The translations under genes were made by a program, and so were the position numbers. A stretch of 64,000 nt of DNA from NCBI RefSeq assembly GCF_014695775.1, contig NZ_JACJOX010000031.1, positions 43,223 to 107,222 of the forward strand, given 5' to 3'. Source of the DNA: Leptolyngbya sp. FACHB-60. GTDB lineage: Bacteria; Cyanobacteriota; Cyanobacteriia; Phormidesmidales; Phormidesmidaceae. Positions 26,549 through 36,074 of the stretch are shown piece after piece. The notes under the pieces were generated by a model. The model worked only from the letters and a program-made list of their open reading frames with translations, was not told where the DNA came from and did no database searches. Position 1 is the stretch's first letter; each line of letters begins with the position of its first letter.

Positions 26549-27091
26549 ATGCACCAAGCCCCTACCCAACTCATCACAGAACGACTGATTTTACGGCGCC
26601 CATCCCTTGCCGATGCGGCGGCTATTTACGAATTCGGTCGTGATTCCGAAGTAGCCCGCTATATGGACTGGCCGAGGCATAAGGACATTCAGGATTCTAT
26701 TGAGGCGCTGGAAAGCTTTGCTGCTGAATGGGAATCGGGCAGTGAGTTTTGTTGGGCAATCACTACCAAGACTGAGAACACAGCAATGGGGACGATTGCG
26801 TGCCGGATAGAGAGTCCTAGAGCAGATTTTGGTTATGTTCTAAACCGCCGCTATTGGGGGCAAGGGTTCGCGACAGAAGCAGTCAGGGCTGTGATGTCTT
26901 GGGTAATGAGTCTTCCCGAAATTGATCGCATCTGGGCAACGTGCGACACAGAAAATCTTGCATCCGCGCGAGTTTTGGAAAAGGCAGGTCTACAGCGTGA
27001 AGGAACATTGCCTCGATCTACCATTCGCCCCAACCTTTCGTCCACACCACGAGACACATTCATCTTCGCCAAAGTACGAGATCCGGTATGA
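26549..27091 (+). CDS. GNAT family N-acetyltransferase (RimJ/RimL-like)
   Basis: A 180-residue acetyltransferase. It begins TERLILRRPSLADAAAIYEF, the usual RimJ/RimL/SpeG-type opening. The acetyl-CoA binding segment is YVLNRRYWGQGFATEAVRAVMSW (about 96-118), and the final signature is NLASARVLEKAGLQREGTL. Substrate is unknown: family members modify ribosomal proteins, antibiotics or small amines. The DNA is visibly lower in GC and lacks HIP1 sites, unlike the adjacent genes, which suggests horizontal acquisition. It sits against a short stretch resembling the start of a peptidase gene. Confidence 0.85.
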   Translation: MHQAPTQLITERLILRRPSLADAAAIYEFGRDSEVARYMDWPRHKDIQDSIEALESFAAEWESGSEFCWAITTKTENTAMGTIACRIESPRADFGYVLNRRYWGQGFATEAVRAVMSWVMSLPEIDRIWATCDTENLASARVLEKAGLQREGTLPRSTIRPNLSSTPRDTFIFAKVRDPV

Positions 27092-27190
27092 CAGTCTCCC
27101 TGTCAGTTAAGGTCCGTCGTAAGTCGAGGGCCCGAATGACGTCAAATCATTTAATCTGATGATGAGTAGAGCATGTAGCGGCGTAGACCC

Positions 27191-27406
27191 ATGGGCGAAT
27201 CAAAACGACGCAAAGAGCAGCTAGGCGAGAAATACGGTCAGTCAGAGCCAATTTTGCCCTGGCTGCCAATTACCAAAGATCAGTCGCAGCAGTTCATGAA
27301 ATGGACCGCCCGGGGTACTTGGGGTTCTATCGTGCTGATCATCGCTTTTTGGATTACGCTCCGGTTTATTGGCCCCAGCTTAGGCTGGTGGACGCTGGCG
27401 GACTAG
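27191..27406 (+). CDS. DUF2839 family small membrane protein
   Basis: A 71-residue protein typical of cyanobacteria. It starts MGESKRRKEQLGEKYG, a conserved basic motif of DUF2839, and has one hydrophobic segment (about residues 45-62, WGSIVLIIAFWITLRFIGP) likely to span a membrane. No biochemical function is known. The gene is single, with clear spacers on both sides. Confidence 0.82.
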   Translation: MGESKRRKEQLGEKYGQSEPILPWLPITKDQSQQFMKWTARGTWGSIVLIIAFWITLRFIGPSLGWWTLAD

Positions 27407-27607
27407 GGCGAGCCAGATAGCGTCTCGTTTTTTGGCTTTGTCAGCTGTCCTTGGCCTAAAGCTACCTGGCCACGCTGCATTTCAAGGTTTGAAGACAAAA
27501 CCGAGGCAAATCTCCCGCCAGCGCTAAGAAATCGTAACTGACGCTTTCCGTCTTCCTTTGATTCTGGGTAGAGTGGAGGAGGTGGTTGCGCGGGAGCTTA
27601 CGGGTAT

Positions 27608-29830
27608 ATGCTGAGTCAACAGCAGTCTGGCCCCCAGCGGGGAGAACCTCTAGCAGAAGGGGTTGCTAAGGATTTTAGTCTAATCATCGATGAGGCCGAC
27701 TCGGCCCTGGGGCTATCTGAGGTGATGGTACCAGTGCCCAAGAGCGGCAACCAGTCTTGGCGGCTGCTGATGATTACTCTGTTGAGCTGTTTTGCAGCCA
27801 GTGGCGCGGCGCTAGGAGCGTTCTTCTGGCTGATTAATCTGCCTCCCACCGCCAACTGTGACAACACAGCCTCAGTAACGACCGATCGCGCTCAGCTATT
27901 TTGTGCCCAGGTCGCGGCTGAGTCGGGTGAGCTGCCCGATGTGCTGACTGCCCTGGATCTGGCGGGCAGCTGGACGACCGGCCACCCGCTCTACTACGAA
28001 GTGCAGCCTCTGATTGAGCAGTGGTCGTGGGTAGTGCTCAAGGCCGCTGAACAGGAGCTGCGCAGCAATGGCAGCATGGAGCAGGCTCAGGCGCTGGTGA
28101 GCCACATTCCGGTCGATAGCCCGGTGTTTGCCACGGCCCAAGAGACGATGCAGACCTGGCAGGGCGAGTGGGCTCAGGGCGAAGCTATTATGGCCACGGC
28201 CCAAACTGCGCTCAAGCAAAAAGATTGGCCCACTGCCTCGCAGCAGATGCTGGCCCTAGGCGAGCTGAATAATTCTCACTGGCGGGTGACTCAGGTGCAG
28301 GCCCTGTCGAGCCAGATTCGATTGGAGCGTCGGGCTCAGGAGCTGTTGAGTGAGGCGGTGGCCACTGCTGTCCCCGGCGGCAGCGATCGCCTCGAAGCTG
28401 CTCTGCGCACCGCCAGCCAGATCGACGAAAGCACCTACGCCCGTCAGCAGGTGCAGCCCTACCTCGATAGCTGGAGCGATCTGCTGCTCAAGCTGGGGCA
28501 AGACAAGTGGTATGCCTCGGAACTCGACGCGGCGATCGCTCTGGGTCGCAGCGCCGCTCTTAACCCCAGCCGCGCCAAAGTTGCCCAAGAGCTGATTTGG
28601 ATTAGCCAGGCGCGCCAAATGGCTCAGAAAAGCTTGACCACCTGGCGAATCTCCCCCGACCAGCTGGTGACGCTCTATCAGGCCATGCTGTTGGCCAACC
28701 GCCTGCCCGCCGACAGCCCCTACTATCCCCAGGCCCAGTCGAGCGTAATGAGCTGGCGCAACAACATGGGCGAGTTAGCCCGCCTGCAAACTGCTCAGGC
28801 AATTGGGCAGGTGCGCACTAAAGAGACGCTAAAATCGGCCATTGGCCAGGCTACCCAGGTGCCCCTGGGGCATCCCCGTCGGGTGCAGGCCCAAACCATG
28901 GTGGCCCACTGGCGGCAGGAGATTGAGCGACTAGAAGATCGCCCCCAGCTAGTCAAAGCCCACGAGCTGGCCAGAGCCAAAACCTTTGATAGCCTACAGG
29001 AGGCGATTCAGGCGGCCAGCGCCATCCCTTTACACCGAGCGCTGCGCGGCGAGGCCCAAAGCTGGGTCTATATCTGGACCAGCGAAATCCAGGTGATGGA
29101 AGATCGGCCTTTGCTCAACCAGGCGCGATCGCTAGCCCAGCGAGGCCAGCTGTCTCAAGCTATTGTCGAGGCCAGCGCCATCAAGTCCGGCCGCGCCCTC
29201 TACGATGAAGCCAGAGCCGCGATCGCTGGCTGGCAGGGGGAGATTGCGGCTGCCGAGCGGGCTCGCCTGCGCGCTATTGAGCGAGCCGCCGCCCGTCAGG
29301 CCGAGGCACGAGATCCCAAAGAGATGGCTGCCCCAGTGGAGACCCCGGCTGAAGCATCCCTTGAAAATGCGACGACCTCGCCCCCGGAAGAGGGCCTACC
29401 GATGGCCCCCGCACCAGTTAACTCCGACCGGCGCTGGCCGCAGTCTCCTCTGCCCGATCGCATTGACACCGTCCCTGGCACAGCGGCTCCAGCTGAGGCA
29501 GGAACTCCAGAGATGCCGCGATCGCCCCAGCCTCTCAATGCTCCTGCGGCAGAACCCACCCCGGTGGATCTCGCTCCAGCTCCCCTACCGTCAGCGATTC
29601 CGCCCCCGCCGCTGGTGGCTCCGTCAGCCCCGCCTCCCCAGCCCTTCGAACTAATGCCCGATCCGGCTGCGGCCCCCGCTGCAGAACCCCAGGCAACGCA
29701 GCCCGTGGCCCCAGTCATATCCGCCCAGCCCCAGCCCGAATATCTAGCCCGTACGCCGATTGGGTCACACCATGCCGCCAGCCAGAATACCGAAGTGCTG
29801 GTTTTGGGCGCGCTCTACGCTGGGCATTGA
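27608..29830 (+). CDS. Membrane-anchored helical-repeat protein with Pro-rich tail
   Basis: A 740-residue protein that I do not recognise. A cytoplasmic N-terminus of about 50 residues precedes one transmembrane helix (LLMITLLSCFAASGAALGAFFWLI, about 54-77). Residues about 85-560 contain imperfect helical repeats of about 55 residues with the pattern L.(EDRP)..A..LA...L..AI..AS.I....R.EAQ..W..EI. The last 175 residues are Pro/Ala/Glu-rich and low complexity, and may be disordered. The repeats resemble TPR or Sel1-type scaffolds without matching either exactly. It precedes the PBP2 gene by 165 bp, so a cell-envelope link is possible but unproven. Confidence 0.65.
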   Translation: MLSQQQSGPQRGEPLAEGVAKDFSLIIDEADSALGLSEVMVPVPKSGNQSWRLLMITLLSCFAASGAALGAFFWLINLPPTANCDNTASVTTDRAQLFCAQVAAESGELPDVLTALDLAGSWTTGHPLYYEVQPLIEQWSWVVLKAAEQELRSNGSMEQAQALVSHIPVDSPVFATAQETMQTWQGEWAQGEAIMATAQTALKQKDWPTASQQMLALGELNNSHWRVTQVQALSSQIRLERRAQELLSEAVATAVPGGSDRLEAALRTASQIDESTYARQQVQPYLDSWSDLLLKLGQDKWYASELDAAIALGRSAALNPSRAKVAQELIWISQARQMAQKSLTTWRISPDQLVTLYQAMLLANRLPADSPYYPQAQSSVMSWRNNMGELARLQTAQAIGQVRTKETLKSAIGQATQVPLGHPRRVQAQTMVAHWRQEIERLEDRPQLVKAHELARAKTFDSLQEAIQAASAIPLHRALRGEAQSWVYIWTSEIQVMEDRPLLNQARSLAQRGQLSQAIVEASAIKSGRALYDEARAAIAGWQGEIAAAERARLRAIERAAARQAEARDPKEMAAPVETPAEASLENATTSPPEEGLPMAPAPVNSDRRWPQSPLPDRIDTVPGTAAPAEAGTPEMPRSPQPLNAPAAEPTPVDLAPAPLPSAIPPPPLVAPSAPPPQPFELMPDPAAAPAAEPQATQPVAPVISAQPQPEYLARTPIGSHHAASQNTEVLVLGALYAGH

Positions 29831-29994
29831 CCAATCCCATTGGCAAGACAAGCTTTCCCTGCATAGATCTCTTGGGCCGATATAAAATGGTGATTGGCCA
29901 ATTTTGCCGCAGGGGCTAATCCAAGTCCAGCTGGGGATTGGTCGCTTTTCCACCGGCAAAACTCTACCTCTGGAATTGGATTGGGTTTACACGT

Positions 29995-31782
29995 ATGGCT
30001 CTACTCCAAAATCTACCCCGGGTACCCGATACCCTGCGCGGGCGCACGGTTGGGCGCAGCTTCCAGGCGGTGTTCTTGCTGGCGCTGGTATCGGTGCTGC
30101 TGCTGGGGGCCTTTGGGCTACGCCTATTTCAGCTTCAGGTGGTGGAGGGCGATCGCAACCGTCAGCTAGCCGACACCAACCGCATTCGCCTGGTGCCCAA
30201 GCGCCCGGCTCGCGGCACCATTTTTGACCGCAACGGCAAAATTCTTGCCGGTAGTCGCCTGTCGCACACCATATCAATCTGGCCGATCGCCCTGCCCCGC
30301 GACCAGTGGCCAATGGTGATCAATCGCCTGTCCAAGGTGCTTAAAGTGCCCCCCAACGAAATCCAAAAGCGTCTAGAGCAGGCAGGCTACGAGTCGATTG
30401 AGTCGATTACGATTGCTCGCGGCATTAGCCCGGCCCAGGCCACGGCCCTAGCCGAATATAGCAACGAGCTGCCGGGGGTGCGTCTGGAGGCCGAGGCGGT
30501 GCGCAACTACCCCAACGGCGACCTCGCCGCCCACGTGATTGGCTACACAGGCGAGCTCACCGACGAGCAGCTCAAAGCTCGCCGCGAGCAGGGCTATCGC
30601 CTGGGGGATGTGGTGGGGCAGATGGGGGCTGAGTCGGCTTTTGAGAGCACGCTTCATGGGGCCTGGGGTGGCCAGCAGGTCGAAGTCGATAGCGCTGGGC
30701 GAATTATCAGTATTTTGGGCGACAAGCCCGCTGTCGCTGGGAAAGACATTCAGCTCACCATCGATCTTGAGCTACAGCGGGCAGCAGAGGCGGCCCTAGG
30801 TAACCGCGAGGGGGCGATCGTCGCCATCGACCCGCGCAATGGTGCTGTGCTGGCCATGGCTAGCTGGCCCACCTACGACCCCAACATTTTCACCACCCGC
30901 ATTACTGAGGCCCAGTGGCAGCAGCTGCAGGGGGCCGACCACCCCTTCCTCAACCGATCGCTGCAAGCCTTTCCACCGGCCAGTACCTTCAAGATTGTCA
31001 CCACGGCGGCGGCCCTGGAGTCGGGTAAATACGATCCGGGCACAGTGTTGCCCACCTATCCCTACATTCAGGTGGGGGGCATTCGGTTTGGCGACTGGAA
31101 CCGGGCAGGCTTTGGCCCTCTGGGCTTCACCGGGGCGATGGCCTGGAGTAGCGACACCTTTTTTTACCAGGTGGCCATGCGCCTGGGCGGCCCTACCCTG
31201 ATTGAAATGACCCGCCGCTTTGGCTTTGGCCGCAAAACCGGCATTGAGCTGGGGGCCGAAGAGAGCGCTGGGCTGGTGCCCGACGATGCCTGGAAGCAGG
31301 ACACCCTCGATACCCCCTGGGTGATTGGCGATGCCATTAACATGTCGATTGGACAAGGGTTTTTGCAGGCCACTCCCCTACAGGTGGCGGGCATGTTTGC
31401 AGTGGCGGCCAACAATGGCTATCGAGTTACCCCCCACCTGCTCAAAGATAACGAAGAGCACCGCAACTGGAAAGAGTCTCTAGAGCTGAGCGACGTCACC
31501 ATTGACATTTTGCACCAGGGGCTGCGGCGGGTGATCACTGGCGGCACTGCCCAGGCTTTAAATGTGAGCCACATTCCTCCCTTTGCGGGCAAAACCGGTA
31601 CCGCTGAGGCACCGCCAGGGTTGTCCCACGCCTGGTTTGGGGCCTATGCCCCTCTCGATAACCCCGAAATAGTGGTCGTCACCTTTGCTGAACACCACGG
31701 GGGAGGGGGCGGTGCGGTGGCTGCCCCCATGGCGCTCAAGGTGCTAGAAGCCTATTTTGGCTACGAGAAACCCGCCCAATAA
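29995..31782 (+). CDS. mrdA: Penicillin-binding protein 2 (peptidoglycan transpeptidase)
   Basis: A 595-residue class B penicillin-binding protein for cylindrical wall synthesis. It has one N-terminal membrane anchor (AVFLLALVSVLLLGAFGLRLF) and a PBP dimerisation domain with RLVPKRPARGTIFDRNGKIL and RNYPNGDLAAHVIGYTG. The transpeptidase has the active-site serine motif STFK (PPASTFKIVT), SSD in place of the SxN box (AWSSDTFFYQ) and KTGTAE. Also visible are RFGFGRKTGIELGAE and MSIGQGFLQATPLQ, typical of PBP2/FtsI. ATG 29995 is used; the frame upstream to 29938 is not convincing. Confidence 0.95.
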   Translation: MALLQNLPRVPDTLRGRTVGRSFQAVFLLALVSVLLLGAFGLRLFQLQVVEGDRNRQLADTNRIRLVPKRPARGTIFDRNGKILAGSRLSHTISIWPIALPRDQWPMVINRLSKVLKVPPNEIQKRLEQAGYESIESITIARGISPAQATALAEYSNELPGVRLEAEAVRNYPNGDLAAHVIGYTGELTDEQLKARREQGYRLGDVVGQMGAESAFESTLHGAWGGQQVEVDSAGRIISILGDKPAVAGKDIQLTIDLELQRAAEAALGNREGAIVAIDPRNGAVLAMASWPTYDPNIFTTRITEAQWQQLQGADHPFLNRSLQAFPPASTFKIVTTAAALESGKYDPGTVLPTYPYIQVGGIRFGDWNRAGFGPLGFTGAMAWSSDTFFYQVAMRLGGPTLIEMTRRFGFGRKTGIELGAEESAGLVPDDAWKQDTLDTPWVIGDAINMSIGQGFLQATPLQVAGMFAVAANNGYRVTPHLLKDNEEHRNWKESLELSDVTIDILHQGLRRVITGGTAQALNVSHIPPFAGKTGTAEAPPGLSHAWFGAYAPLDNPEIVVVTFAEHHGGGGGAVAAPMALKVLEAYFGYEKPAQ

Positions 31783-31788
31783 AGCAAC

Positions 31789-32142
31789 CTAGGTGCGGCT
31801 GGCCAGGCTAAAGTTGCGAAAGTGCTGGGCCTGGGCCTCGATGCGGCAGGCAAGGCGATCGCACACCAAGCCGCACAGGTCAAAAATCAGCTCGTCGGCA
31901 ACGCTGTAGTAGGCGGAGGTGCCTTCGGTGCGGCGGCTGAGAATGCCCGCCTGGAGCATTACCTTGAGGTGTTTGGAGACATTGGCCTGGCTAGTTTGGG
32001 TGGCCTCAACCAGCTCCTGCACGCACTTCTCGCCTTCGCGCAGGAAGTTAAGAATTCGTAGCCGCATCGGCTCACTGAGTACGCTGAAATACTCCGCTAC
32101 CTGCTGCACAACTTCAGCTGAAACCGGTTCTACAGAGTCCAT
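31789..32142 (-). CDS. ArsR-family transcriptional regulator
   Basis: A 117-residue winged-helix ArsR regulator, distinct from smtB in this window. The fold reads AEYFSVLSEPMRLRILNFL, then EKCVQELVEAT, then the recognition helix TSQANVSKHLKVMLQAGIL. The C-terminal helix has CGLVCDRLAC, with three cysteines, and there is one in EKCVQEL. The metal-site motifs of SmtB alpha5 or of CadC (CVCD) are absent, so the signal could be a thiol-type or a different ligand. The gene ends just after PBP2 on the opposite strand. No obvious target gene is divergent: dxr starts 234 bp away. Confidence 0.85.
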   Translation of the reverse strand: MDSVEPVSAEVVQQVAEYFSVLSEPMRLRILNFLREGEKCVQELVEATQTSQANVSKHLKVMLQAGILSRRTEGTSAYYSVADELIFDLCGLVCDRLACRIEAQAQHFRNFSLASRT

Positions 32143-32375
32143 CGGGGTTTAGGGGGTAGGCTCGGGTGTGCGCAAACGATTCTCAGTAATCTTAACAACT
32201 ATTGTATTTTTACAGTTATCCATAGCGATACAGTCATCAAATCTTGTCAATTGCTTAGCCCTGATCCCCGTGGGGTTTAAGCGAACTTCAGAAAACGAGA
32301 TTTTGCTAAGACCTTGGGCCATGGCCCCCGCCGTGAGATTCTTAAAGATAGCGTTCACCCACCCTGAGGATTGCT

Positions 32376-33569
32376 GTGAAAGCCATCACCCTGCTTGGAT
32401 CAACTGGGTCCATCGGTACCCAGACCCTCGATATTTTGGAGCACCACCCCGACCAGTTCCGCCTGGTGGGTCTTGCCGCAGGGAACAATGTAGAGCTGCT
32501 GGCCCAACAGGTGCGCCAGTTTAAGCCCGAGATCGTCGCCATCTGCAATCCCGACAAGCTGGGTGAATTGCGCGACGCTCTAGCTGGTCTCGATCCCATG
32601 CCTCAGCTGCTTGCGGGCGACGACGGAATTGTGGAAGTGGCTCGCTACGGTGATGCTGAGGCCGTGGTGACGGGCATTGTCGGCTGCGCCGGGCTACTGC
32701 CGACGCTGGCGGCGATCGAGGCGGGCAAAGACATTGCCTTAGCCAACAAAGAAACCCTAATTGCCGGTGGCCCCGCCGTGCTGCCCCTGGTCGAAAAGCA
32801 CGGCGTCAAGCTGTTGCCTGCCGACTCCGAGCACTCCGCTATTTTCCAATGCCTCCAGGGGGTGCCCAAGGATGGCCTACGGCGGATTTTGCTCACGGCT
32901 TCCGGCGGGGCTTTCCGTGACTGGCCGGTGGAGAAGCTGGCCCAGGTAACGGTGGCCGACGCCCTCAAGCACCCCAACTGGTCGATGGGTCGCAAGATCA
33001 CCGTGGATTCTGCCACGCTGATGAACAAAGGGCTAGAGGTGATCGAGGCCCACTATCTGTTTGGCATGGACTACGATCGCATCGATATCGTCATCCACCC
33101 CCAGAGCATTATTCACTCGCTGATTGAGCTGCAAGATACGTCGGTGCTGGCGCAGCTGGGCTGGCCCGATATGCGTCTGCCGCTGCTCTACGCCCTCTCC
33201 TGGCCCGATCGCATCTACACCGACTGGGAGCCCCTAGACCTGGTCAAAGCAGGCGACCTCACCTTCCGCGAGCCCGACCACGCCAAGTACCCCTGTATGG
33301 ATCTGGCCTACGCCGCCGGGCGAGCGGGCGGGACGATGACCGCTGTGCTCAATGCCGCCAACGAGCAGGCGGTGGCGCTATTCTTAGACGAGAAGATTCA
33401 CTTTTTGGAGATTCCCAAGGTGATTGAGGGTGTGTGCGATCGCCACCGCTCCCACAACGTTACCCAGCCGGTGCTGGCTGATATTCTCGCCGCTGACCAG
33501 TGGGCTAGAGCCGAGGCCACCAGTGTTAGCGAGTCGTTGACCTCAGCCACTGTCGTTTCAATGGGATAG
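32376..33569 (+). CDS. dxr: 1-deoxy-D-xylulose-5-phosphate reductoisomerase
   Basis: Dxr makes 2-C-methyl-D-erythritol 4-phosphate, the committed step of the MEP isoprenoid pathway, supplying carotenoids and the phytol chain of chlorophyll. The 397-residue protein has the NADPH motif [16 protein letters not shown], metal/substrate segments [17 protein letters not shown] and [12 protein letters not shown], and [27 protein letters not shown]. It starts at GTG 32376 with a GAGGA site about five bases upstream. A small membrane protein follows after 10 bp. The upstream spacer is AT-rich. Confidence 0.97.
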   Translation: MKAITLLGSTGSIGTQTLDILEHHPDQFRLVGLAAGNNVELLAQQVRQFKPEIVAICNPDKLGELRDALAGLDPMPQLLAGDDGIVEVARYGDAEAVVTGIVGCAGLLPTLAAIEAGKDIALANKETLIAGGPAVLPLVEKHGVKLLPADSEHSAIFQCLQGVPKDGLRRILLTASGGAFRDWPVEKLAQVTVADALKHPNWSMGRKITVDSATLMNKGLEVIEAHYLFGMDYDRIDIVIHPQSIIHSLIELQDTSVLAQLGWPDMRLPLLYALSWPDRIYTDWEPLDLVKAGDLTFREPDHAKYPCMDLAYAAGRAGGTMTAVLNAANEQAVALFLDEKIHFLEIPKVIEGVCDRHRSHNVTQPVLADILAADQWARAEATSVSESLTSATVVSMG

Positions 33570-33579
33570 GAGGGCACCC

Positions 33580-33780
33580 GTGGAGCTGCTGATTGTACTC
33601 GGGGCGATCGTGATTGCGATCGTGGTGTTTGGCTGGGTGTTTAAGCTGATTAAAAACACCATTCAAACGGTGCTGGTGGTGGCCTTTTTGCTGCTGGCGC
33701 TCTACTTCCTCTTTGGCATCGGCCCCGACGCCATTTGGAACCAGATTCAAATCTGGCTCAGTGGTGGGCAAGATCGGTAG
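33580..33780 (+). CDS. Small hydrophobic membrane protein
   Basis: A 66-residue protein starting at GTG 33580 behind a strong AGGAGG site. Two hydrophobic stretches cover about residues 3-20 and 27-48, so it probably spans the membrane twice, with a short polar tail. It lies 10 bp after dxr and is probably co-transcribed. I do not recognise the family. The good ribosome site and spacing support a real gene. Confidence 0.7.
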   Translation: MELLIVLGAIVIAIVVFGWVFKLIKNTIQTVLVVAFLLLALYFLFGIGPDAIWNQIQIWLSGGQDR

Positions 33781-33801
33781 GACAAGCCAGCCAATCAGAA
33801 T

Positions 33802-34098
33802 TTAAGTTTGGCGAGCTGCTAGCCATCGGGCTAGTGAGCGCTGGCTTTCGCTACTGCGCCTGCCAGCCAATAAGCCTTCGGTACCAATATGTTCATCTAG
33901 CTCCGGCCATTCTATGGCGTAGCCGTCGCCCAGCAGTTGCCAATTGCTTCTTTCCTGCGGAGACCCATGCAGCAAACGAGGATACCAGTCTAAGGGAATC
34001 GCTAGGCTGCGACCATCGGCCAACTCAACCACCAGTTTTTCATGGTCTATAACTACGGATGTAGCCAGTGGCTCAGTTTCAAGGATTAAAGTAGTCAT
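33802..34098 (-). CDS. DUF2442 family protein
   Basis: A 98-residue protein with the DUF2442 pattern DHEKLVVELADGRSLAIPLDWYPRL...W.LLGDGYAIEWPELDEHIGTEGLL. This family occurs next to DUF4160 in many bacteria, as here, where the two genes overlap by 20 bp. It has been suspected to be the antitoxin or partner in a small module, but no activity is assigned. There are no catalytic residues. It converges on the dxr operon end. Confidence 0.82.
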   Translation of the reverse strand: MTTLILETEPLATSVVIDHEKLVVELADGRSLAIPLDWYPRLLHGSPQERSNWQLLGDGYAIEWPELDEHIGTEGLLAGRRSSESQRSLARWLAARQT

Positions 34099-34321
34099 GC
34101 CAAGCCTCTAGAAGAATGTCTTGGTTTTCCTCGACAATTTCGGCAATTTTGTTGAGTTCGTAGTCTTTGAAACCGCGATTTTTCTCTAATGTAACTGGGC
34201 TTAACCAAAGTTTGGCGATCTGGCGATCGCGCTTAACGTGGATATGAGCGGGTTCCCCCCGATCAGAACTGAAGAAGATAAAGCTGTAAGGCCCGACCTG
34301 AAGCACGGTAGGCATCGACAA
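34079..34321 (-). CDS. DUF4160 family protein
   Basis: An 80-residue protein of DUF4160: MPTVLQVGPYSFIFFSSDRGEPAHIHVKRDRQIAKLWLSPV, then ELNKIAEIVEENQDILLEAWHDYF. The conserved EPxHxHV stretch resembles a small metal-binding or catalytic site. It is the upstream gene of a two-gene unit with DUF2442, overlapping it by 20 bp. Such pairs are proposed as toxin-antitoxin-like modules, with DUF4160 the likely effector; this is unproven. Confidence 0.82.
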   Translation of the reverse strand: MSMPTVLQVGPYSFIFFSSDRGEPAHIHVKRDRQIAKLWLSPVTLEKNRGFKDYELNKIAEIVEENQDILLEAWHDYFNP

Positions 34322-34402
34322 TACTTTGGGTGAGAGGGATTTTGCAAGCTAGGCAAAACCCTAGTTTAGGAAGCTCAAATAATCAACAGGACGTTGTGGT
34401 GA

Positions 34403-35257
34403 TTAAGCAAACACCACGGTGCGGTTGCCGTAGACTAGGGTGCGGTTTTGTAGATGCAGCCGCACGGCACGGGCCAGCACAATGCGCTCCACGTCTTTGC
34501 CCTTACGGATTAATTCCTTCACGTCGTCGCGGTGGCTAATGCGCACCACATCTTGCTCGATGATCGGGCCTTCGTCGAGGTCGGAGGTGACGTAGTGGGC
34601 AGTGGCTCCGATGATTTTCACCCCCCGCTGAAAGGCTCGTTGGTAAGGGTTGGCCCCCATAAAGGCGGGCAAAAACGAGTGATGAATGTTGATGACGCGA
34701 TCGTACTGGCTGAGGAAATCTGAACTGAGCACCTGCATATATTTAGCCAGCACCACCAAGTCAATGTTGTATGCCTTAAGGAGTTCTAGCTGCCGCTGTT
34801 CTTGCTCGGCTTTGGTGTCTTTGGTCATGGGCAGGTGCTCAAAGGCGATGCCAAACTGGTCGGCGGTGGGTTTGAGGTGGGGGTGATTGCTAACAATCAG
34901 GGCGATCTCGGCCTTGAACTCGCCTGCTTTGTGCCGCCAGAGCAGGTCGAGCAGGCAGTGGTCTTGATGGCTTACCCAGATCGACAGGCGGGGCACGGCG
35001 TCAGAGAAGTGGAGCTGCCAGGTAGCGCCGAGGGGTTGGGCGATCGCCCCAAACGCCGGCCCAATGATCTCCCTGGGTAGGTTGAAGCCATCTAGCTCCC
35101 ACTCTAGGCGCGACAAAAACAGCCCCGCTTCCGGATCGCGGTGCTGGTCGGCATGGAGAATATTGCCGCCGTTGGCGTAGATAAAGTTGGCAATCTTGGC
35201 TACCAAACCCTTTTGGTCTGGGCAAGAAAACAGCAAAATAGCGGTGGGAGAGCCCAT
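34403..35257 (-). CDS. purU: Formyltetrahydrofolate deformylase
   Basis: PurU hydrolyses 10-formyl-tetrahydrofolate to tetrahydrofolate and formate, balancing one-carbon pools. The 284-residue protein has an N-terminal ACT domain (AILLFSCPDQKGLVAKIANFIYANGG) and a C-terminal formyltransferase fold with SNHP, YMQVLSSDF, INIHHSFLPAF and ATAHYVTSDLDEGPII, which hold the catalytic Asn, His and Asp. The start at 35257 (MGSPTAILL) is preferred over 35275. It lies 52 bp downstream of the DUF4340 gene and could be co-transcribed. Confidence 0.95.
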   Translation of the reverse strand: MGSPTAILLFSCPDQKGLVAKIANFIYANGGNILHADQHRDPEAGLFLSRLEWELDGFNLPREIIGPAFGAIAQPLGATWQLHFSDAVPRLSIWVSHQDHCLLDLLWRHKAGEFKAEIALIVSNHPHLKPTADQFGIAFEHLPMTKDTKAEQEQRQLELLKAYNIDLVVLAKYMQVLSSDFLSQYDRVINIHHSFLPAFMGANPYQRAFQRGVKIIGATAHYVTSDLDEGPIIEQDVVRISHRDDVKELIRKGKDVERIVLARAVRLHLQNRTLVYGNRTVVFA

Positions 35258-35309
35258 AGTCAGCAGTAAAAACAAATTTGTGGGCTTAGCCTAGCACCCG
35301 CAACGACAA

Positions 35310-36059
35310 TCAGTTGGTGGCTTCAGGAGCGGGAGCAGTTGGCGCAGGCGTAGGCTGAGTCTCGTTTGCTGGGGGCTCTGTAGTGGGCGCTGGAGCTGGT
35401 GTCGGAGTGGGTGCCGGGGCCGGAGGGGATGCCGCTGGTGTGCTGCTCTCTGGAGTTGAACTGGCCCCCGGATTTGCTGGGGCTGGGGTTTCCACCGGCA
35501 TCTTCCACTCTGCTAGAGGGCGGTTGATGCCGTTGGCCACATCGCGGGTGACGACGAAGACGGAGTATTCTGACTCCTCGGCTGGGGGCCAGGGATCGGG
35601 ATCCACCACAGCATAGTTAGCGCTGCCGCTAAAGTCAGGGCCACCCAAAATCAGCTCGTGCTCGGTGCCGTCTTTAAGGGCGACGGTGACGATGCCGAGG
35701 GGAGCGTTAAAGCCAAAGTCGGTGGCTTGGTCGGCCCGCATGGTGACGGTTTGCAAAGGCGAGTCGGTATTGAGGCGGCTGAGGAGAAAGGCGATCGCCC
35801 CCGGTTCAGCCAAAGCTTGGTTGGGTTCTGTCATTTGCCAAGTCTCGTCGTCGCCCTGCTCAAAGACCAGGGTTTCATTGCCGCGATCGACGGTGAGGGT
35901 GGCAACGTCGGCTTCTTCAAAGGTGAGGATGGGCGCTGTAGATTCGGTCTCAGTCGCCGATTCGGGAGACTGCGATCGCTGTGACTCAGCAATCAGCACC
36001 CCAGCCCCCAACAAAAAGGCCACCCCTACCAGCATTACCGTACTGCGCTTAAACTTCAT
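35310..36059 (-). CDS. DUF4340 domain membrane-anchored protein
   Basis: A 249-residue protein with an N-terminal anchor (STVMLVGVAFLLGAGVLI), a short acidic linker and a DUF4340 domain (about 50-175) showing VDRGNETLVFEQGDDETWQMTEP and GFNAPLGIVTVALKDGTEHELILGG. The last 75 residues are a Pro/Ala/Thr-rich tail. DUF4340 proteins are found near gliding-associated GldG-type ABC genes in some bacteria, but none lies here. It may act at the periplasmic face of the membrane. Function unknown. Confidence 0.75.
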   Translation of the reverse strand: MKFKRSTVMLVGVAFLLGAGVLIAESQRSQSPESATETESTAPILTFEEADVATLTVDRGNETLVFEQGDDETWQMTEPNQALAEPGAIAFLLSRLNTDSPLQTVTMRADQATDFGFNAPLGIVTVALKDGTEHELILGGPDFSGSANYAVVDPDPWPPAEESEYSVFVVTRDVANGINRPLAEWKMPVETPAPANPGASSTPESSTPAASPPAPAPTPTPAPAPTTEPPANETQPTPAPTAPAPEATN

Positions 36060-36074
36060 ACCCGCTTACCAAAA

